Positions 1 through 7,304 of a stretch of 17,138 bases of DNA are shown here, one piece after another; position 1 is the stretch's first letter, and each line of letters starts with the position of its first letter. The stretch is from an uncultured Oscillospiraceae bacterium (GTDB lineage Bacteria > Bacillota > Clostridia > Oscillospirales > Acutalibacteraceae): NCBI GenBank assembly GCA_958354085.1, contig CATWUX010000039.1:1-17138 (forward strand). The letters are read 5' to 3'. The position numbers and the translations under genes are program-made. The notes beneath the pieces were generated by a model. The model was given only the letters and a program-made list of their open reading frames with translations, was not told the DNA's origin and searched no databases.

Positions 1-126
1 CACAGAGCTTGCATTGGCGGTTGTTCCGGTCGAGGAATCCGGCACATCCGATCCTGCTGCTGAGCCGCACGCACTCAGCAGCAAGGACATTATCAAAAGG
101 ATGGCCGGGAAAATTTTCTGTTTCAT
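1..126 (-). CDS. N-terminus of a lipoprotein (partial, runs off left edge)
   Basis: The minus strand opens an ATG at 126-124 and stays open for 42 codons to the window edge. The peptide begins MKQKIFPAILLIMSLLLSAC, a classic lipoprotein signal with two early lysines, a hydrophobic core and the lipobox LLSAC, so Cys20 is the expected lipidated residue. It is followed by a Ser/Thr/Ala-rich stretch (GSAAGSDVPDSSTGTTANAS) typical of the flexible tether of surface lipoproteins. An AAAGGA motif about 10 nt upstream of the ATG serves as ribosome binding site. The folded domain lies outside the window, so the function is unknown. By context it could be another solute-binding protein, an esterase or a glycan-active enzyme of the same cluster. 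It is on the same strand as all other genes and 144 bp downstream of the 622-aa surface protein gene. Confidence 0.8.
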   Translation of the reverse strand, partial: MKQKIFPAILLIMSLLLSACGSAAGSDVPDSSTGTTANASSV

Positions 127-201
127 AGCGGAATTTTCCTTTCTTTGAAGCAATAAACAGAATTTGTCATGGATTCGTGCCGTTATATGTCCCGGCAAAC
201 C

Positions 202-254
202 GCCCTGACGGAACGGACATCCATATCCGCCGACAGCATCCGTTCCATCAGGGC
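202..254 (-). other. Intergenic stem-loop (possible weak terminator or mRNA-stabilising hairpin)
   Basis: Within the 144 bp gap 127-270, positions 202-217 (gccctgacggaacgga) and 239-254 form a 16 bp inverted repeat with a single mismatch, which would be a G-U pair in RNA, around a 21 nt loop. In the direction of transcription it begins 16 nt after the TAA of the 622-aa surface protein. The sequence after the stem is CGGTTTGCCGGG, with no U-run, so it is not a canonical intrinsic terminator. It could protect the 3' end of the upstream message or attenuate read-through into the next lipoprotein gene. I see no convincing -35/-10 promoter in the rest of the gap. Confidence 0.5.
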
Positions 255-270
255 AAAGCCGAGAAAAAAT

Positions 271-2139
271 TTACATCTTTTCTTTTCTACACGGCTTAAT
301 GGTCACCGCCAAGGACAAGCCAAACGCTGCTATGACGAGCAACAGGCCGATTGGACTGTTGACGCCCGTATCCACCGTATCGCCGGGCACCGTTCCCTCT
401 TGTTTTGTAAAGAGCGTGATATCATCGATATACAGTACGTTTTCATCCGGGCCGTTCAGATTCGTTTCGCCATCGGCGCGACCGATTTGGAAAACCATCT
501 GATGGAAATCCGTCCCCACCAGATCCGTAGGCATCTTATATTGATCATAGCTCTTCATTTCATCGAAAAGAAGAACGTACTGATTTTTTTCCGGAGTCAG
601 CTGCACATCGGCATATACCTGTCCGTAATCCTTTAATACCAGAGCCACCCGCATTTCACAGGCAGACTCGACGATCGCAGTAAATGCAACGCCATCATAA
701 TTTTCTTTAAATTTCGTCTCTACATTATAGTTGATCGTAGCAATATTATAGGGATTTGCAGAGCGCTTCAGCACCGCCTTTAAGGCATTGTTTCCGTTGA
801 GTTTTCCGGTGGTATCCAAAGATACTACAGCTGATTTATCTATTCCCAGCCAGCTCTCGTCTACGGTGGTCAGTTTTTCAAAATCCTCTACGACCGTTTT
901 CTTTGCGGTGTCATAGACCGAGGTCGTCGGTGCCGTTGTCGTCGTTTCAGCAGGCTCTTCTTTCACGGGTTTGGAACCAACCAGATTGGTAGCCGCATCG
1001 CCCGTAAAATACTGGAGCTCATCCAGATACAGCACATTGGTCTGCGGATCCGAGGCGGTACGTCCGTTCTGGAAAATAACCTGTGTAAAGTGTCCCTTGC
1101 CGGCCACGTCGAATCCGGCCACGCCATCATACATGGCGCCATCCTCCCAACGGATGGTATAAACACGCGGCTCGGTCCCGATCTGTACATCGGCGTACCG
1201 CTGCTTTTCCCAATCAAAAACAAAGGCGACACGGAGCGTCATTGGCTTTTCGGCGCAGGCTACAAAACGGAATCCGTCAGAACCGGTGACGTCGGTCATA
1301 TAATCGTATCTGACTGTGCCCAGTGCATACTCGTTTTTGCTGCGGTCAATGTCGATTTTCGCTGCGTTGCCGGCACCCAGTTTGTCCGTGGTATCCAACG
1401 TGACAACCGCCGAACCATCCGCATTGCCCACCCATTTGTCACTCAATTCCGCCGCGCTATTGTCCTGCATCATGGTGACAGTTGCCTTTCCCGTATCCGG
1501 GACGTCCGGCTGTGCCGTTGTGGACGTGGTCGCCGGAAGCACCGTTCCGCTCAAGCTGCTGGCATCGTCTCCGACAAAGTATTTCAGCTCATCCAGATAC
1601 AGCACATTAGTCTGCGGATCCGAGGCGGTGCGTCCGTTCTGGAAAATAACCTGTGTAAAGTGCCCCTTGCCGGCCACATCAAACGGTCCGCCGTAGTCCG
1701 AAGTATCTTCCCAGCGAATCGTGTAGATACGCGGCTCGGTCCCGACCTGTACATCGGCATACCGCTGTTTCTCCCAATCAAAAACAAAGGCGACACGAAG
1801 CGTCATCGCGCTGTCCGCGCACGCTCTGAATCGGAATCCGTCAGAACCGGTGACGTTGGTCTCATAATTGTAACTGACTGTGCCCATTGCATACTCGTTT
1901 TTGCTGCGGTCAATGTCGATTTTCGCTGCGTTGCCGGCACCCAGTTTGTCCGTGGTATCCAACGTGACAACCGCCGAACCATCCGCATTGCCCACCCATT
2001 TGTCACTCAATTCCGCCGCGCTATTGTCCTGCATCATGGTTTCGGTCGTTCCGCTGGCCAGAGCTGTCGGAATCAGAGCGGCGGCGAATACCGACAGAGC
2101 AAGCCCTATGCCAAGCATCTGTTTGCTTATGTGTTTCAT
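271..2139 (-). CDS. Surface protein with three tandem carbohydrate-binding-like modules and C-terminal membrane anchor
   Basis: This 622-aa protein has a signal peptide (residues 1 to ~29, ending ALAS) and three related modules at about 33-193, 222-385 and 413-582, separated by Thr-rich linkers. A hydrophobic helix at ~596-614 is followed by the basic tail KPCRKEKM. Each module follows one pattern: an opening acidic stretch, a 'LDTT.KL...NA' segment, a 'Y.VRWED'-type strand (YTIRWED in modules 1 and 2), an 'F.Q.VFQ.GR' strand and a closing 'NVLY.D...F' strand. This resembles jelly-roll carbohydrate-binding modules such as CBM11-like folds, but no family is recognised with certainty. Modules 1 and 2 are nearly identical and module 3 is diverged. 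The anchor has DTGVNSP before the helix but no true LPXTG, so membrane retention is more likely than sortase attachment. AGGAGGT lies 10 nt before the ATG. Likely role: holding a glycan at the cell surface. Confidence is high for secretion and repeats, moderate for glycan binding. Confidence 0.85.
   Translation of the reverse strand: MKHISKQMLGIGLALSVFAAALIPTALASGTTETMMQDNSAAELSDKWVGNADGSAVVTLDTTDKLGAGNAAKIDIDRSKNEYAMGTVSYNYETNVTGSDGFRFRACADSAMTLRVAFVFDWEKQRYADVQVGTEPRIYTIRWEDTSDYGGPFDVAGKGHFTQVIFQNGRTASDPQTNVLYLDELKYFVGDDASSLSGTVLPATTSTTAQPDVPDTGKATVTMMQDNSAAELSDKWVGNADGSAVVTLDTTDKLGAGNAAKIDIDRSKNEYALGTVRYDYMTDVTGSDGFRFVACAEKPMTLRVAFVFDWEKQRYADVQIGTEPRVYTIRWEDGAMYDGVAGFDVAGKGHFTQVIFQNGRTASDPQTNVLYLDELQYFTGDAATNLVGSKPVKEEPAETTTTAPTTSVYDTAKKTVVEDFEKLTTVDESWLGIDKSAVVSLDTTGKLNGNNALKAVLKRSANPYNIATINYNVETKFKENYDGVAFTAIVESACEMRVALVLKDYGQVYADVQLTPEKNQYVLLFDEMKSYDQYKMPTDLVGTDFHQMVFQIGRADGETNLNGPDENVLYIDDITLFTKQEGTVPGDTVDTGVNSPIGLLLVIAAFGLSLAVTIKPCRKEKM
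1016..1110. repeat. Direct repeat B, copy 2 (module 2 C-terminal part)
   Basis: This 95 bp block matches 1586-1680 with four substitutions. The offset is 570 bp, six bases more than for repeat A, because module 2 carries two extra codons (GAMYDGVAG region versus TSDYGGP) between the two blocks. It encodes the conserved FTQVIFQNGRTASDPQTNVL strand region. Confidence 0.92.
1310..1476. repeat. Direct repeat A, copy 2 (module 2 N-terminal part)
   Basis: This block of about 167 bp matches 1874-2040 with one obvious mismatch (cagtgc versus cattgc near its start); 1324-1476 is identical to 1888-2040 over 153 bp. The offset of 564 bp is 188 codons, so the reading frame is kept. It encodes the first third of module 2 of the 622-aa surface protein. 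Confidence 0.93.
1586..1680. repeat. Direct repeat B, copy 1 (module 1 C-terminal part)
   Basis: This is the partner of 1016-1110, encoding the corresponding C-terminal strands of module 1. Together with repeat A it shows that the whole ~190-codon module was duplicated in tandem. Confidence 0.92.
1874..2040. repeat. Direct repeat A, copy 1 (module 1 N-terminal part)
   Basis: This is the partner of 1310-1476. It encodes the start of module 1, from the MMQDNSAAELSDKW segment onwards. Identity at third codon positions shows that the duplication is recent or maintained by gene conversion. Confidence 0.93.
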
Positions 2140-2195
2140 ACTTTTTGCTACCTCCTGCTTATTTTTTCCGCTATCCGGCGGTTAGGGTTTTATTA

Positions 2196-3740
2196 TTACC
2201 ATTCCACACGGAACGGTGCGAGCGGCAATCCGTTCTTTTCAAACACGGTGGCCATCGGAGCATTGTCATCGCAATAGCTGATACCGGTAGGAGAGGACAC
2301 TCCCTCTGCGGAGAAGATCAGTGTCTTGCCATCATCCCCGATGCGGCAATTCGCGTTTTCCCACGTGCCGGCGCTATCCCGTACCCGTATATTGGTAATT
2401 GCCTCGCCTTTTACGGTCAAGCCGGTATCCACATTGTCGAGCGTCACTGTAACCGTTTCTCCCGAAACCGTGTGAGAGCGGTAGACCGGTGCATCTCCCT
2501 GTACGTCTTTGCCATATACATGTTCCAAGGCAAGAAGGGTTAACCGTTCTCCAACCGGCTGTTTATCCACCGGGTGAATGTTTTCTTTGTCGCCGCAGTC
2601 TATGGTGATGGCCGTATATACCTTTGACAGATGCTGGGATAACGCCAGCTGGGTATAGCGAAAATATTTCCAGCCTTCCACCGACTCCCAATGCTGGTCG
2701 GAATCAAAAATCGGAAGCTGAACCTGACATACCGGCAAGTTTTCATCCTCAAAGCCTGCCCGATACGTACGGAGATAGAGAGCGAAGGTTTTTTCATAGG
2801 TGGACTCGCGATAATCCGCCCCCATATTACTCTCGCCCTGATACCAGACAATTCCTTTAATCGCAAAGGGCATCAAAGGAGCAATCATCCCGTTGTACAA
2901 GCTATTTCGTCCTATATGTATATAGGGATTCTTTACGCCTTCCTTCACCACTAACTTGCTGTCCAGCCACTGTTCCAGCACTGTTCCCCCCACGGCAGAG
3001 GTCAGGATGCCTACAGGTACGCCCAGCTCCTCATACAATTTGGAAGCAAAATAGTACCCTACAGCTGAATAGGTGCTGATATTCTCATCATTGCAAATCT
3101 TCCAAGCCGGCTCACTGATCTCCGTAAGCGGTTCCTCCGCTGCGTTTTGCGGTATCCAAAACTGGCGCAGACCGTCCCGCTCGCCTTTTGCCCGTTCTTT
3201 TTGCTGATCCATCATCGTGAGGCTGAAAAACTGTACGGTGATATTCGACTGACCGGATACCAGCCATACTTCACCGACTAAAACGTTATGAACCGTAATC
3301 GCCTCGTCGTCCTGCGTCACAAAAAGCGGCTGGTTGACTGCGCAAGCCGTCATCGGATCTAAATTTACGCGCCACTTCCCGTTTTCCACCGTCGTTTCCT
3401 TTACCTGATCGTGAAAACGTACAGTGACTGTTTTCCCATCGGTACCGGTCCCCCATACAGGCACCGGTTTACCCTGCTGCAACACAGCATTGTCGCAGAA
3501 CAAAGAATTAACCGTCACATTTGTTGCCGGCTTCCATGCAATGCCTGCAGGCAGGGAGGCTGACGTCTGAATCGTCCCCGCAGTGGTTGCCGTCGTATTT
3601 TCCTCACCTGCTGTTACGGAAGGGGTACCGCTGTCCGGCGACTCCACGGATGAGGGCTGCTCATCCGTGGTGCACCCAGGAAACAACAGAAGCGCCGCCG
3701 TTATACCGGCTATGATTTTGGAAATAGTTGACCGCTTCAT
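2196..3740 (-). CDS. Sialate O-acetylesterase-family lipoprotein (SGNH hydrolase)
   Basis: This 514-aa predicted lipoprotein has a signal at 1-22 with lipobox-like LFPGC (Cys23; Phe and Pro at -3 and -2 are unusual), then a Ser/Thr-rich tether to ~65. An N-terminal beta domain follows at ~75-155 (LFCDNAVLQQGKPVPVWG), typical of the SIAE family, then the SGNH/SASA hydrolase domain. Visible family blocks are VSGQSN at 161-166 with nucleophile Ser165, GGT at 251-253, IVWYQGESN at 297-305 and DKENIHPVDK around 384-393 with catalytic His389. The residue after GQSN is Ile rather than the common Met. The family removes O-acetyl groups from sialic acids, and relatives in polysaccharide clusters act on acetylated xylan or other plant glycans; substrate choice here is inference. 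The gene starts 15 bp after the 301-aa surface protein, whose TAA lies inside its AAAGGAG ribosome binding site, so translation is probably coupled. Confidence 0.9.
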   Translation of the reverse strand: MKRSTISKIIAGITAALLLFPGCTTDEQPSSVESPDSGTPSVTAGEENTTATTAGTIQTSASLPAGIAWKPATNVTVNSLFCDNAVLQQGKPVPVWGTGTDGKTVTVRFHDQVKETTVENGKWRVNLDPMTACAVNQPLFVTQDDEAITVHNVLVGEVWLVSGQSNITVQFFSLTMMDQQKERAKGERDGLRQFWIPQNAAEEPLTEISEPAWKICNDENISTYSAVGYYFASKLYEELGVPVGILTSAVGGTVLEQWLDSKLVVKEGVKNPYIHIGRNSLYNGMIAPLMPFAIKGIVWYQGESNMGADYRESTYEKTFALYLRTYRAGFEDENLPVCQVQLPIFDSDQHWESVEGWKYFRYTQLALSQHLSKVYTAITIDCGDKENIHPVDKQPVGERLTLLALEHVYGKDVQGDAPVYRSHTVSGETVTVTLDNVDTGLTVKGEAITNIRVRDSAGTWENANCRIGDDGKTLIFSAEGVSSPTGISYCDDNAPMATVFEKNGLPLAPFRVEW

Positions 3741-3755
3741 CAGATCGCCTCTCCT

Positions 3756-4661
3756 TTACGCCTTCTTCTTGCTTTTCACTACGAAGAACACGGCTACACC
3801 GCCTCCGATAATAACCACGGCGCCGATCACCACGAATATCCACCATGTATTGGAAGTCGCAGGAGTAGTATTGCTCGCCTGAGTAGTCGGCGTCTCTGCC
3901 TCGGGTGCAGAAGTTGTTTCCGAACCGGTGTTCGATGACGGGACGTTCGCGGACGTTACCGTGGATTCCGTATCGGACGAAGCGGAAGTTGTGGCAGACG
4001 GTTTGCTCGGAGCAGCCTGTTGCGCCATTGCCTTGCCGGAAGGAGTCGTCGCATCATCACCCGTAAAAGTGCAAAAATCATCGAACCAGAATTTACCCTC
4101 ACCGTCAAAATCGCTCGGCTGATAATCCGAAATAATCGCAATATCCATGCTGGCTATGCCTTTAGCCGTTGCAGGATCGAACGTCTTTTGACCGGGGATG
4201 TTCTGGAAGTCCTCCCAACGCACAACATAATCCTTCGCCTCTGTACTTACATCAAAGAAATATTGCTTATAGGTGTAATCTTCGTCTACGATGACTATAC
4301 GAGCGGAAATATGGTTATCAGACTTTGCGGTAAATTTCACTCCGTCGCCGAACTTGACCTTCGTATCATCCGGCACAAAGTTAATCGTACACCAGCTTTT
4401 TCCGGTGGATTGCGCGCCTTTCATAGAATAATCGTACAGCAAGCAGTTATCGCCATGCATCATCCCGCTGGTATCCAGACTCAGCTCACCGCTTTTTTCA
4501 TTGCTGGGCTGAACATACCAGTTGAAAATCAAATCATCGGTGGTTTCGAAGTTTTCAAAGTCGCTCAACGGAGTGGCCGCCGAATCATCCAGTGCCAAAG
4601 AGGAAATGCCCATTGTACATGCAAACAAAACCGCTGCCAGAAAACAACCTGCTTTTTTCAT
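3756..4661 (-). CDS. Membrane-anchored surface protein with one carbohydrate-binding-like module
   Basis: This 301-aa protein has a signal peptide (~1-23, MKKAGCFLAAVLFACTMG start), one module at about 28-190, a Ser/Thr/Pro-rich linker at about 190-268 that resembles a cell-wall-spanning stalk, a single hydrophobic helix at ~273-295 and the cytoplasmic tail KSKKKA. The module has the same order of elements as those in the 622-aa protein nearby: DFENFETTDD opening, GELSLDTSGMMHGDN, the strand YVVRWEDF and a closing FWFDDFCTF. It is a diverged member of the same jelly-roll-like group. There is no LPXTG motif, so it stays in the membrane by its C-terminal helix. It follows the solute-binding protein gene by 48 bp with AAAGGAG as ribosome binding site. 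Likely role: capturing substrate at the surface next to the esterase. Glycan binding is inferred from fold pattern and context only. Confidence 0.83.
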   Translation of the reverse strand: MKKAGCFLAAVLFACTMGISSLALDDSAATPLSDFENFETTDDLIFNWYVQPSNEKSGELSLDTSGMMHGDNCLLYDYSMKGAQSTGKSWCTINFVPDDTKVKFGDGVKFTAKSDNHISARIVIVDEDYTYKQYFFDVSTEAKDYVVRWEDFQNIPGQKTFDPATAKGIASMDIAIISDYQPSDFDGEGKFWFDDFCTFTGDDATTPSGKAMAQQAAPSKPSATTSASSDTESTVTSANVPSSNTGSETTSAPEAETPTTQASNTTPATSNTWWIFVVIGAVVIIGGGVAVFFVVKSKKKA

Positions 4662-4709
4662 ACCTACTTCAAACTCCTTTAATGATATGGATTTGTAAAT
4701 GTGCTTCGA

Positions 4710-6125
4710 CTATTTCGTCACGTTGCCGGTAATTTTGATATTCGACCATTTGTCGTTTAACGTGCTCTGCAACATCGTACCGTATTTATCTGCCAACGCG
4801 CCTGCTGTAGAGGTACCGGACGCCAGCGCTCCGGCAATTTCGCCAATGCCGGGTTCCGTCCACATACAACCCGAAAAATAGATCAATTCAAACCGGGGCT
4901 GCGTATGTTGGCGCTGAAAATACTGGTCATAGGAATTCTCGTCTGTAAGCCGCAGCGCGTAGGACTGTGCATACTGTTCCTCAGCGCTGCGTTCATCCGC
5001 ACCATTCAGCGCGTCCATTAAGAACAAATACTTTGCGGCCTTTTCTTCATTGACTTTCGGAATAAAGAAAAAGGTGGTGTTGGTCATACAGTCTGTTTTG
5101 CCGCTCTTGTTTGAAGGGCCGGTCGGGAAAGTAATAACGCCATATTCATCCTGCATACCCCTGCGATAGCAAAAATTCAAGGTGGATTGCGTACCGAGCA
5201 GCATCGCATATTTTCCATCCACAAAATCGTACATTTTCGCTTCCCAGCTGGCGGGATCCACGGCATCCAGTGTTTTATTGGTGACCGCCAGACGATACAT
5301 GAATTCCATTGCTTCCATCGTCGCCGGGTCGCTCAGGTTCATTGTAGGACGGTTTTCGCTGTCTATCCCGACGATCTGCCCGCCATTTGCGGACACACAG
5401 TTTGCCAAAAAGTCCGAGGATGCCCAGGCGCCCAGGCCCCAAACAGCTACATTACCGTTGGCATCCGTCTTTTTAGCCAACCGGGCGTATTCTTCCAGTT
5501 TGGCAAAGGTCCATTCTCCTTTTGCTTGCAACTCATACGGATCGGTCAAGCCCAGTTCGCTGAAAATACGCTTATTATAAAAAATACTGCTTCCTACATC
5601 ATAACCATAGTAAAACCCGCACTGTTGGTTGTTCACGTTAGTATACTGAACCACATTCTGGTTGAATTTCGCATCGTTAAAGTCGATACCCGCTGTTTTA
5701 GCCGCATTCGTCAGGTCACAAAAAATACCGGCGGTGTACCAGTCTGCGAAATAGTTATCCGGACACATCAGCACATCACCCATCGGCTTGCTCGCCAACA
5801 GGGAGGTGACCATAACCTGCACGTAGGTGCTCTTCCCACTTTTGAGGTCAATCTTAACCCCGTACTTGTCTTCCACCTTTTTCACATTGTCCCACATGAT
5901 GTCAGCTTCCGCGCTGTCTCCACGCTGTTCCACCGCCCAGGGATAGGTGACCGTCATTTCGGTTCCCTTCAGGCTGTCCAAAAACTCCTGTGTCACTTCT
6001 CCTGTGGCTGCCCCTTGGTCAGAACTTGGCGTAGAGCTTTGCGTTGTACCGCCTCCACCACAAGCAGACAAAGATAACACGAACAAACAGCCCAGCAACA
6101 GACTCACCATTTGTTTGATTTTCAT
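4710..6125 (-). CDS. Sugar ABC transporter substrate-binding lipoprotein (family 1)
   Basis: This 471-aa protein has a lipoprotein signal ending LSLSAC (Cys22), a GGGG-rich tether, then a typical extracellular solute-binding protein family 1 body. It has an opening strand (EMTVTYPWAV) at ~55, the 'DVLMCPDNYFADWYTAGIFCDLT' segment that lines the cleft, 'GSSIFYNKRIFSELGL' (family 'YNK..F...GL' block), 'WTFAKLEEYARLAKK' and a late 'GKYAMLLGTQSTL' block. Length is usual for the family. Tyr and Trp abundance suits stacking against sugars, so it probably binds an oligosaccharide for the permease pair encoded just upstream (7290-6340 and 8219-7305). AAGGAGG sits 6 nt before the ATG. The 214 bp gap with a large palindrome separates it from the permeases, which may let this high-demand subunit be expressed at a different level. 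Confidence 0.93.
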   Translation of the reverse strand: MKIKQMVSLLLGCLFVLSLSACGGGGTTQSSTPSSDQGAATGEVTQEFLDSLKGTEMTVTYPWAVEQRGDSAEADIMWDNVKKVEDKYGVKIDLKSGKSTYVQVMVTSLLASKPMGDVLMCPDNYFADWYTAGIFCDLTNAAKTAGIDFNDAKFNQNVVQYTNVNNQQCGFYYGYDVGSSIFYNKRIFSELGLTDPYELQAKGEWTFAKLEEYARLAKKTDANGNVAVWGLGAWASSDFLANCVSANGGQIVGIDSENRPTMNLSDPATMEAMEFMYRLAVTNKTLDAVDPASWEAKMYDFVDGKYAMLLGTQSTLNFCYRRGMQDEYGVITFPTGPSNKSGKTDCMTNTTFFFIPKVNEEKAAKYLFLMDALNGADERSAEEQYAQSYALRLTDENSYDQYFQRQHTQPRFELIYFSGCMWTEPGIGEIAGALASGTSTAGALADKYGTMLQSTLNDKWSNIKITGNVTK

Positions 6126-6155
6126 ATTTTTCCTCCTTGTATATTTCAGGAGCCT

Positions 6156-6300
6156 CTGATTTAATCAGCCACAGCATCTTTTCGGTGTGAAATTGTGTCC
6201 GGCTTTGCGGAAAACCCTTGAAAAACGCGCGCTTTCCGGCAGCTTTTCGCCTTGCCGGACGCAATTTTCACCGGAAATCTGCATGATCGGATTAAATCAG
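6156..6300. repeat. Large imperfect palindrome between permease and solute-binding protein genes
   Basis: The 214 bp gap 6126-6339 is mostly filled by an inverted repeat. The left arm 6156-6203 and the right arm 6254-6300 pair over ~47 bp. The outer 11 bases (ctgatttaatc / gattaaatcag) and the inner ~20 bases (ggtgtgaaattgtgtccggc against gccggacgcaattttcacc) match well, and the middle matches weakly. The central 50 bp also folds (gcggaaaa against cttttcgc, and a gcgcgc core). The left outer end ctgatttaatcag is a 13 bp palindrome by itself. It could be a MITE or other interspersed palindromic repeat, or an RNA structure that protects or attenuates mRNA upstream of the solute-binding protein gene. 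No U-run follows it, and no convincing target duplication flanks it. Confidence 0.8.
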
Positions 6301-6339
6301 GGGGTCCTTAAGTTTATTTACCGCAGCCCTGAGACCAGG

Positions 6340-7290
6340 CTACCCCACCAGCCCACTGCGCTCCACACTCTGCACAAAGAACTTCTGCGCCACGAGGTAG
6401 AGAAAAAGCAATGGTGCGATGACCAGAATGATTCCTGCATTTTTCACCAGGCTGGCGGACAGCATCATACTGCTGTCTGCTGTGGCCTGCATGCCCACCA
6501 ACGGGTTGGATAGATTGCCCACCGTAGTGGGCACAATACTCATGTTCGCACATAAAACCGGGGTATAGGTGGCATCCAGCCATTGCCAGACGAAGGAGAA
6601 CAAAAACACCGTCACCATCATCCCCACCGCGCCCGGCAGGATAACCCGGAACAAGGTTTTCAGTGCGCCCGCGCCGTCCACATAAGCGGCCTCCTCCAGT
6701 TCCTTGGGCACGCCCATGAAATGCTGGCGCATGATAAAAACATAAATACCGTTTTTCAGGCCGGTGCAGGTCATCCCCAGCAGAAGCTGCGGCCACACCG
6801 TGTCGGTGAGCATCAGGTTTTTCCCGAACAACAGCGGGATCAGCCCACCGAGTCCGAAATTGCGGAACATCAGGTAGTACGGCACCATCAGCACGTCCGG
6901 CGGGATGACCAACGCGAACAGCACCAGCATAAACAATAGGTTTCGTCCCGGAAACGAATAGCGGGCAAATCCATACGCCACCAACGTGCAGGCCAGCACA
7001 TGAACCAGCGAAATCAGCATGACCACGCCGATGGTGTTGTACAGTGCCGTCGGATATTCCAGCAGGTTCATCGCCGTCTTGACGTTATCCAATGTATAAT
7101 TTTTCGGCAAGTAGCGGATGGTACTGTCATACACGTCGGATACATCCATCAGTCCGGACATAATTTTGGTAAACAGCGGATACAGGATGACGAAACAAAT
7201 GCCGCCAATAAAGATCAATCGAAAAAGAGTCCATACCGCCTTCATTCCGATTTTTTTGTATAGAATCTTTCGATCTCTGGCTTTTGCCAT
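6340..7290 (-). CDS. Sugar ABC transporter permease, MalG/UgpE type
   Basis: This 316-aa integral membrane protein belongs to the MetI-like permease superfamily, of the short CUT1 'second permease' type. About six hydrophobic helices are visible, starting with one near 20-38 (LIFIGGICFVILYPLF). The cytoplasmic EAA loop that docks to the ATPase is at ~200-225: EEAAYVDGAGALKTLFRVILP. The protein ends in SVERSGLVG, the usual tail of this family. An in-frame TTG at 7308 would overlap the previous gene, but GGAGGGAGG lies directly upstream of the ATG at 7290, so that start is chosen (MAKARDRKILYKK). It follows the first permease by 14 bp and surely pairs with it. The solute-binding lipoprotein at 6125-4710 is the probable partner. 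The ATPase is not in the window. Confidence 0.94.
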   Translation of the reverse strand: MAKARDRKILYKKIGMKAVWTLFRLIFIGGICFVILYPLFTKIMSGLMDVSDVYDSTIRYLPKNYTLDNVKTAMNLLEYPTALYNTIGVVMLISLVHVLACTLVAYGFARYSFPGRNLLFMLVLFALVIPPDVLMVPYYLMFRNFGLGGLIPLLFGKNLMLTDTVWPQLLLGMTCTGLKNGIYVFIMRQHFMGVPKELEEAAYVDGAGALKTLFRVILPGAVGMMVTVFLFSFVWQWLDATYTPVLCANMSIVPTTVGNLSNPLVGMQATADSSMMLSASLVKNAGIILVIAPLLFLYLVAQKFFVQSVERSGLVG

Positions 7291-7293
7291 TTT

Positions 7294-7302
7294 CCTCCCT
7301 CC
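7294..7302 (-). promoter_or_regulatory. Ribosome binding site that sets the start of the permease at 7290
   Basis: On the minus strand GGAGGGAGG precedes ATG 7290 by 3 nt (its upstream GGAGG half by 7 nt). No such site precedes the alternative TTG at 7308, so the shorter reading is favoured. Confidence 0.75.
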
Positions 7303-7304
7303 CC

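Noticed and set aside
585..600. Possible sortase (LPXTG) signal at the C-terminus of the 622-aa surface protein (DTGVNSP before the helix)
   Set aside because: The essential Leu-Pro pair is missing, and the neighbouring 301-aa protein lacks any such motif while having the same helix plus basic tail. Note that the coordinates given are residues 585-600 of the protein, corresponding to about 340-387 of the window.
1010..2040. Repeats considered as a CRISPR array or mobile repeat
   Set aside because: The repeated units are ~190 codons, in frame, and wholly inside a coding region, so they are protein module duplications.
1090..2277. 395-codon open frame on the plus strand
   Set aside because: It lies opposite the repeated modules of the 622-aa surface protein, repeats its own sequence for that reason, has no ribosome binding site or recognisable domain, and crosses into the esterase gene.
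5187..6077. 296-codon open frame on the plus strand
   Set aside because: It is antisense to the solute-binding lipoprotein, is rich in His, Arg and Cys, and has no domain signature.
6019..6513. Small open frames across the palindromic gap (6019-6264 minus, 6187-6513 plus)
   Set aside because: They are by-products of the inverted repeat and run into the flanking genes in the wrong frame, with no family resemblance.
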